Positions 5,341 through 7,447 of a stretch of 7,447 bases of DNA are shown here, piece after piece. The position numbers were made by a program, and so were the translations under genes. Source of the stretch: Dehalococcoidia bacterium (GTDB taxonomy: Bacteria; Chloroflexota; Dehalococcoidia; UBA6926); contig JASLZO010000053.1 of the NCBI GenBank assembly GCA_030754805.1, positions 1 through 7,447 on the forward strand. The letters run 5' to 3'. Under the pieces are notes generated by a model. That model did not search any database, was not told where the DNA came from, and saw only the letters and a list, made by a program, of their open reading frames with translations. Numbering within the stretch: the stretch's first letter is position 1; every line of letters starts with the position of its first letter.

Positions 5341-7447
5341 GTGGTAATTGCCGCACCGAAACTGGAGAAAAAGAACTACTCGAAGATCACGGAGGTACTC
5401 GCACCGCCCAATCTGATTCAGATACAGGCCGACTCATTCAAGTCGTTCCAGGAAGAAGGGATCAAGGACCTCCTCGAAGAGGTATCGCCGATCCAGGACG
5501 CGACCCGAGAAGGGCTGCCTGCCAGCCTGCTCAAGGGGCGAACCATGCGAGAGATCGTCGACCTGGTTCTGGCGGGGGATGCGCAGACCGATCCCGCGAG
5601 TGGCCGATTCTCGCTGACGTTCATCGATCATCACTTTGGCGATCCGAAGCACACGGAAGAGGCATGCCGCGAAAAGGACCTTAACTTCGCGGCCCCACTC
5701 CACGTCACGGCACGGCTGGTCGTTAAGGAGACGGGCGAAGTCAAAGAGCAGCCCCTCTTCATGGGCGATGTCCCGGTGATGACCGACCGCGGGACGTTCA
5801 TCATCAACGGTGCAGAGCGCGTCGTAGTGAGCCAACTGGTCCGTTCTCCGGGTGCGTACTTCACGTTGGAGCACGACGCGACATCCGGCCGCGAGCTGTG
5901 TTTCGCGAAGCTGATTCCGAATCGGGGCGCATGGCTCGAGTTTGAGATTTCCAACAAGAACGTGATCAGCGTGAAGGTCGACCGCCGGCGGAAGATGCCA
6001 GTGACGATTCTCCTTCGTGCCCTCGGGTACGACGACGACGAGATTTTTCGAATGTTCGCCGATATTGAACCCGAGGGTGAGACGAGCTACATCCAGGCGA
6101 CGCTCGACAAGGAACCCGCAGGTCGGACTTCCGACGAAGCGCTGGTTGATTTCTACCGGCGCCTCCGGCCCGGCGAGCCCTCCGTCCTCGACAACGCGAA
6201 GACGCTGCTCTTCAACCTGTTTTTCAACCCCCGACGGTATGACCTGGCGCGTGTCGGGCGGTACAAGCTCAACCGGAGCCTCCAGACCGACACGTCACAG
6301 GAGGCCCGGATTCTGTTGCCAAAGGATATCGTTTCCCTGGTGCGGCAGATGATCAAAGTCCAGCGGAGAATCTCTCCGCCGATCGACATCGACCATCTCG
6401 GAAACCGCCGGGTCCGCGCAGTTGGCGAGTTGATCCAGAACCAGTTCCGGGTCGGCCTGCTTCGCATGGAACGGGTGGCACGCGAACGAATGACGCTGGT
6501 GCAACCAGAAGGCGCGACGGCCGGCAATCTCGTGAACGTTCGCCCGATCGTGGCTTCCATGCGTGAATTCTTTGGCGGTTCGCAACTCTCTCAGTTCATG
6601 GACCAGACCAACCCACTCGCCGAGTTGACCCACAAGCGACGCCTGTCGGCGCTCGGCCCTGGCGGACTATCTCGCGAACGAGCAGGTTTCGACGTCCGTG
6701 ACGTGCACAACTCCCACTACGGTCGGATTTGCCCGATCGAAACCCCTGAAGGGCCGAACATCGGACTCCTCGGGTCTTTGGCGACCTATGCGAAGATCAA
6801 CCGGTTCGGCTTCATCGAGACGCCGTATCGCCGGGTGGTGAAGACGGTGCCCAATAAGAGCCTCGATGGCCTCGTCGGGCATACGCTCCTCGACTCCGTT
6901 GCGGATTCAAAAGGCAAAACGGTCGTCGACGCGGGGACCGTTCTGTCCGAGGACAACGCCAAACGGATCGCTAGGTTGAAGGACAAATCCGTCAACGTCA
7001 TCCCATTCCTGTCGCCTGAGACGGAGTATCTATCGGCCGACGAAGAAGAGCGGTACGACATCGCGCAGGCGAGCACCCGAATCAATGAACTGGACGAAAT
7101 CACGTCGGAGACGATCGAGGTCCGACGTCGTGGTGAGCCGCACATGGCTCGAGCGGTGGACGTCGATTACATAGATGTCTCGCCAAAGCAGATATTCAGC
7201 GTGTCGACTTCGCTGATTCCGTTCCTCGAGCACGACGATGCGAACCGTGCGCTGATGGGGTCCAACATGCAACGACAGGCGGTGCCGCTCATTCGGCCTG
7301 ACGTGCCGATCGTTGGTACCGGCATGGAAGCACGCGTTGCGGCTGACAGCGGTCAGATCGTACTGGCTCGCGTGGATGGCGAGGTCGTGTCTGCGAGCGC
7401 ACGTCAGGTCGTCATCCGAGAAGAACACGGCGACGAGCGGGTCCATC
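5341..7447 (+). CDS. rpoB: RNA polymerase beta subunit, N-terminal 702 codons, runs off the right edge
   Basis: RpoB is the beta subunit of the transcribing RNA polymerase and forms much of the active-site cleft with RpoC. The start is a GTG. Early blocks NYSKITEVLAPPNLIQIQ (12-29) and DSFKSFQEEG (31-40) are typical of the N-terminus. VPVMTDRGTFIINGAERVVV (144-163) with SQLVRSPGAYF (164-174) is the hallmark protrusion block. The rifampicin-binding region is at 412-442 (GGSQLSQFMDQ, then THKRRLSALGPGGL), with Gln418, Asp421, His431, Arg434 and Ser436 equivalent to E. coli Q513, D516, H526, R529 and S531. CPIETPEGPNIGLL (464-477) and ALMGSNMQRQAVPL (637-650) are further core motifs. The visible part is roughly half of a usual 1200-1400 residue protein; the rest, and rpoC if it follows, lie beyond the window. 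rplL is not immediately upstream; instead htrA is divergent, and a candidate promoter lies in the gap. The identification is certain. Confidence 0.98.
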   Translation, partial: MVIAAPKLEKKNYSKITEVLAPPNLIQIQADSFKSFQEEGIKDLLEEVSPIQDATREGLPASLLKGRTMREIVDLVLAGDAQTDPASGRFSLTFIDHHFGDPKHTEEACREKDLNFAAPLHVTARLVVKETGEVKEQPLFMGDVPVMTDRGTFIINGAERVVVSQLVRSPGAYFTLEHDATSGRELCFAKLIPNRGAWLEFEISNKNVISVKVDRRRKMPVTILLRALGYDDDEIFRMFADIEPEGETSYIQATLDKEPAGRTSDEALVDFYRRLRPGEPSVLDNAKTLLFNLFFNPRRYDLARVGRYKLNRSLQTDTSQEARILLPKDIVSLVRQMIKVQRRISPPIDIDHLGNRRVRAVGELIQNQFRVGLLRMERVARERMTLVQPEGATAGNLVNVRPIVASMREFFGGSQLSQFMDQTNPLAELTHKRRLSALGPGGLSRERAGFDVRDVHNSHYGRICPIETPEGPNIGLLGSLATYAKINRFGFIETPYRRVVKTVPNKSLDGLVGHTLLDSVADSKGKTVVDAGTVLSEDNAKRIARLKDKSVNVIPFLSPETEYLSADEEERYDIAQASTRINELDEITSETIEVRRRGEPHMARAVDVDYIDVSPKQIFSVSTSLIPFLEHDDANRALMGSNMQRQAVPLIRPDVPIVGTGMEARVAADSGQIVLARVDGEVVSASARQVVIREEHGDERVH

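Noticed and set aside
5289..5684. A plus-strand 131-codon open frame from ATG 5289 overlapping the rpoB start
   Set aside because: It reads rpoB out of frame; the rpoB frame encodes a near-canonical beta subunit from GTG 5341 with a strong ribosome binding site.
7030..7446. A minus-strand 138-codon open frame opposite rpoB
   Set aside because: It is antisense to the conserved rpoB region containing ALMGSNMQRQAVPL and shows no domain of its own.
1..7447. tRNA, rRNA, CRISPR, insertion sequence or phage attachment site
   Set aside because: None was seen on reading both strands: no repeat array, no terminal inverted repeats, no transposase or integrase motifs, no cloverleaf-like stretch.

Overview
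The window reads as ordinary chromosomal DNA from a moderately GC-rich bacterium. Every clearly recognisable gene is housekeeping or near-housekeeping, and I see no mobile element, CRISPR array, tRNA or rRNA. The best lineage guess is Chloroflexota, possibly Dehalococcoidia/SAR202-like. This rests on the wording of the LeuRS signature (T in place of P in the block before HVGHW, and two Cys-X2-Cys pairs) and on rpoB standing without rplL in front of it. It is a guess from memory of the families, not a computed placement.

Layout from left to right. (1) 1-373, minus strand: N-terminal part of a creatinase/aminopeptidase P-type M24 peptidase, cut by the window edge. (2) 374-690: a gap with no recognised gene, although one minus-strand frame looks coding-like. 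(3) 691-3180, minus strand: complete leucyl-tRNA synthetase, leuS. (4) 3181-3337: a divergent intergenic stretch. (5) 3338-3826, plus strand: a small protein that looks like a divergent bifunctional nuclease (DUF151/BFN) family member. (6) 3827-5128, minus strand: an HtrA/DegP-type serine protease with a lipoprotein signal and one PDZ domain; its stop codon abuts the stop codon of the BFN-like gene with no base between. (7) 5129-5340: a second divergent intergenic stretch with a good sigma70-type promoter for rpoB, an imperfect dyad, and a leader carrying a T7 run. (8) 5341-7447, plus strand: first 702 codons of rpoB, the RNA polymerase beta subunit, running off the right edge.

The genes form small transcription units rather than one operon. 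leuS and the M24 peptidase point left and may be co-transcribed. The BFN-like gene stands alone and converges on htrA. htrA and rpoB diverge from a shared regulatory region. Translation (leuS), transcription (rpoB) and envelope protein quality control (htrA) are adjacent, but nothing in the sequence shows a shared pathway. I found no convincing new system. The points most worth checking are the coding-like gap after leuS, the divergent BFN-like protein, the lipoprotein form of HtrA beside rpoB, and the zero-gap convergent stops.
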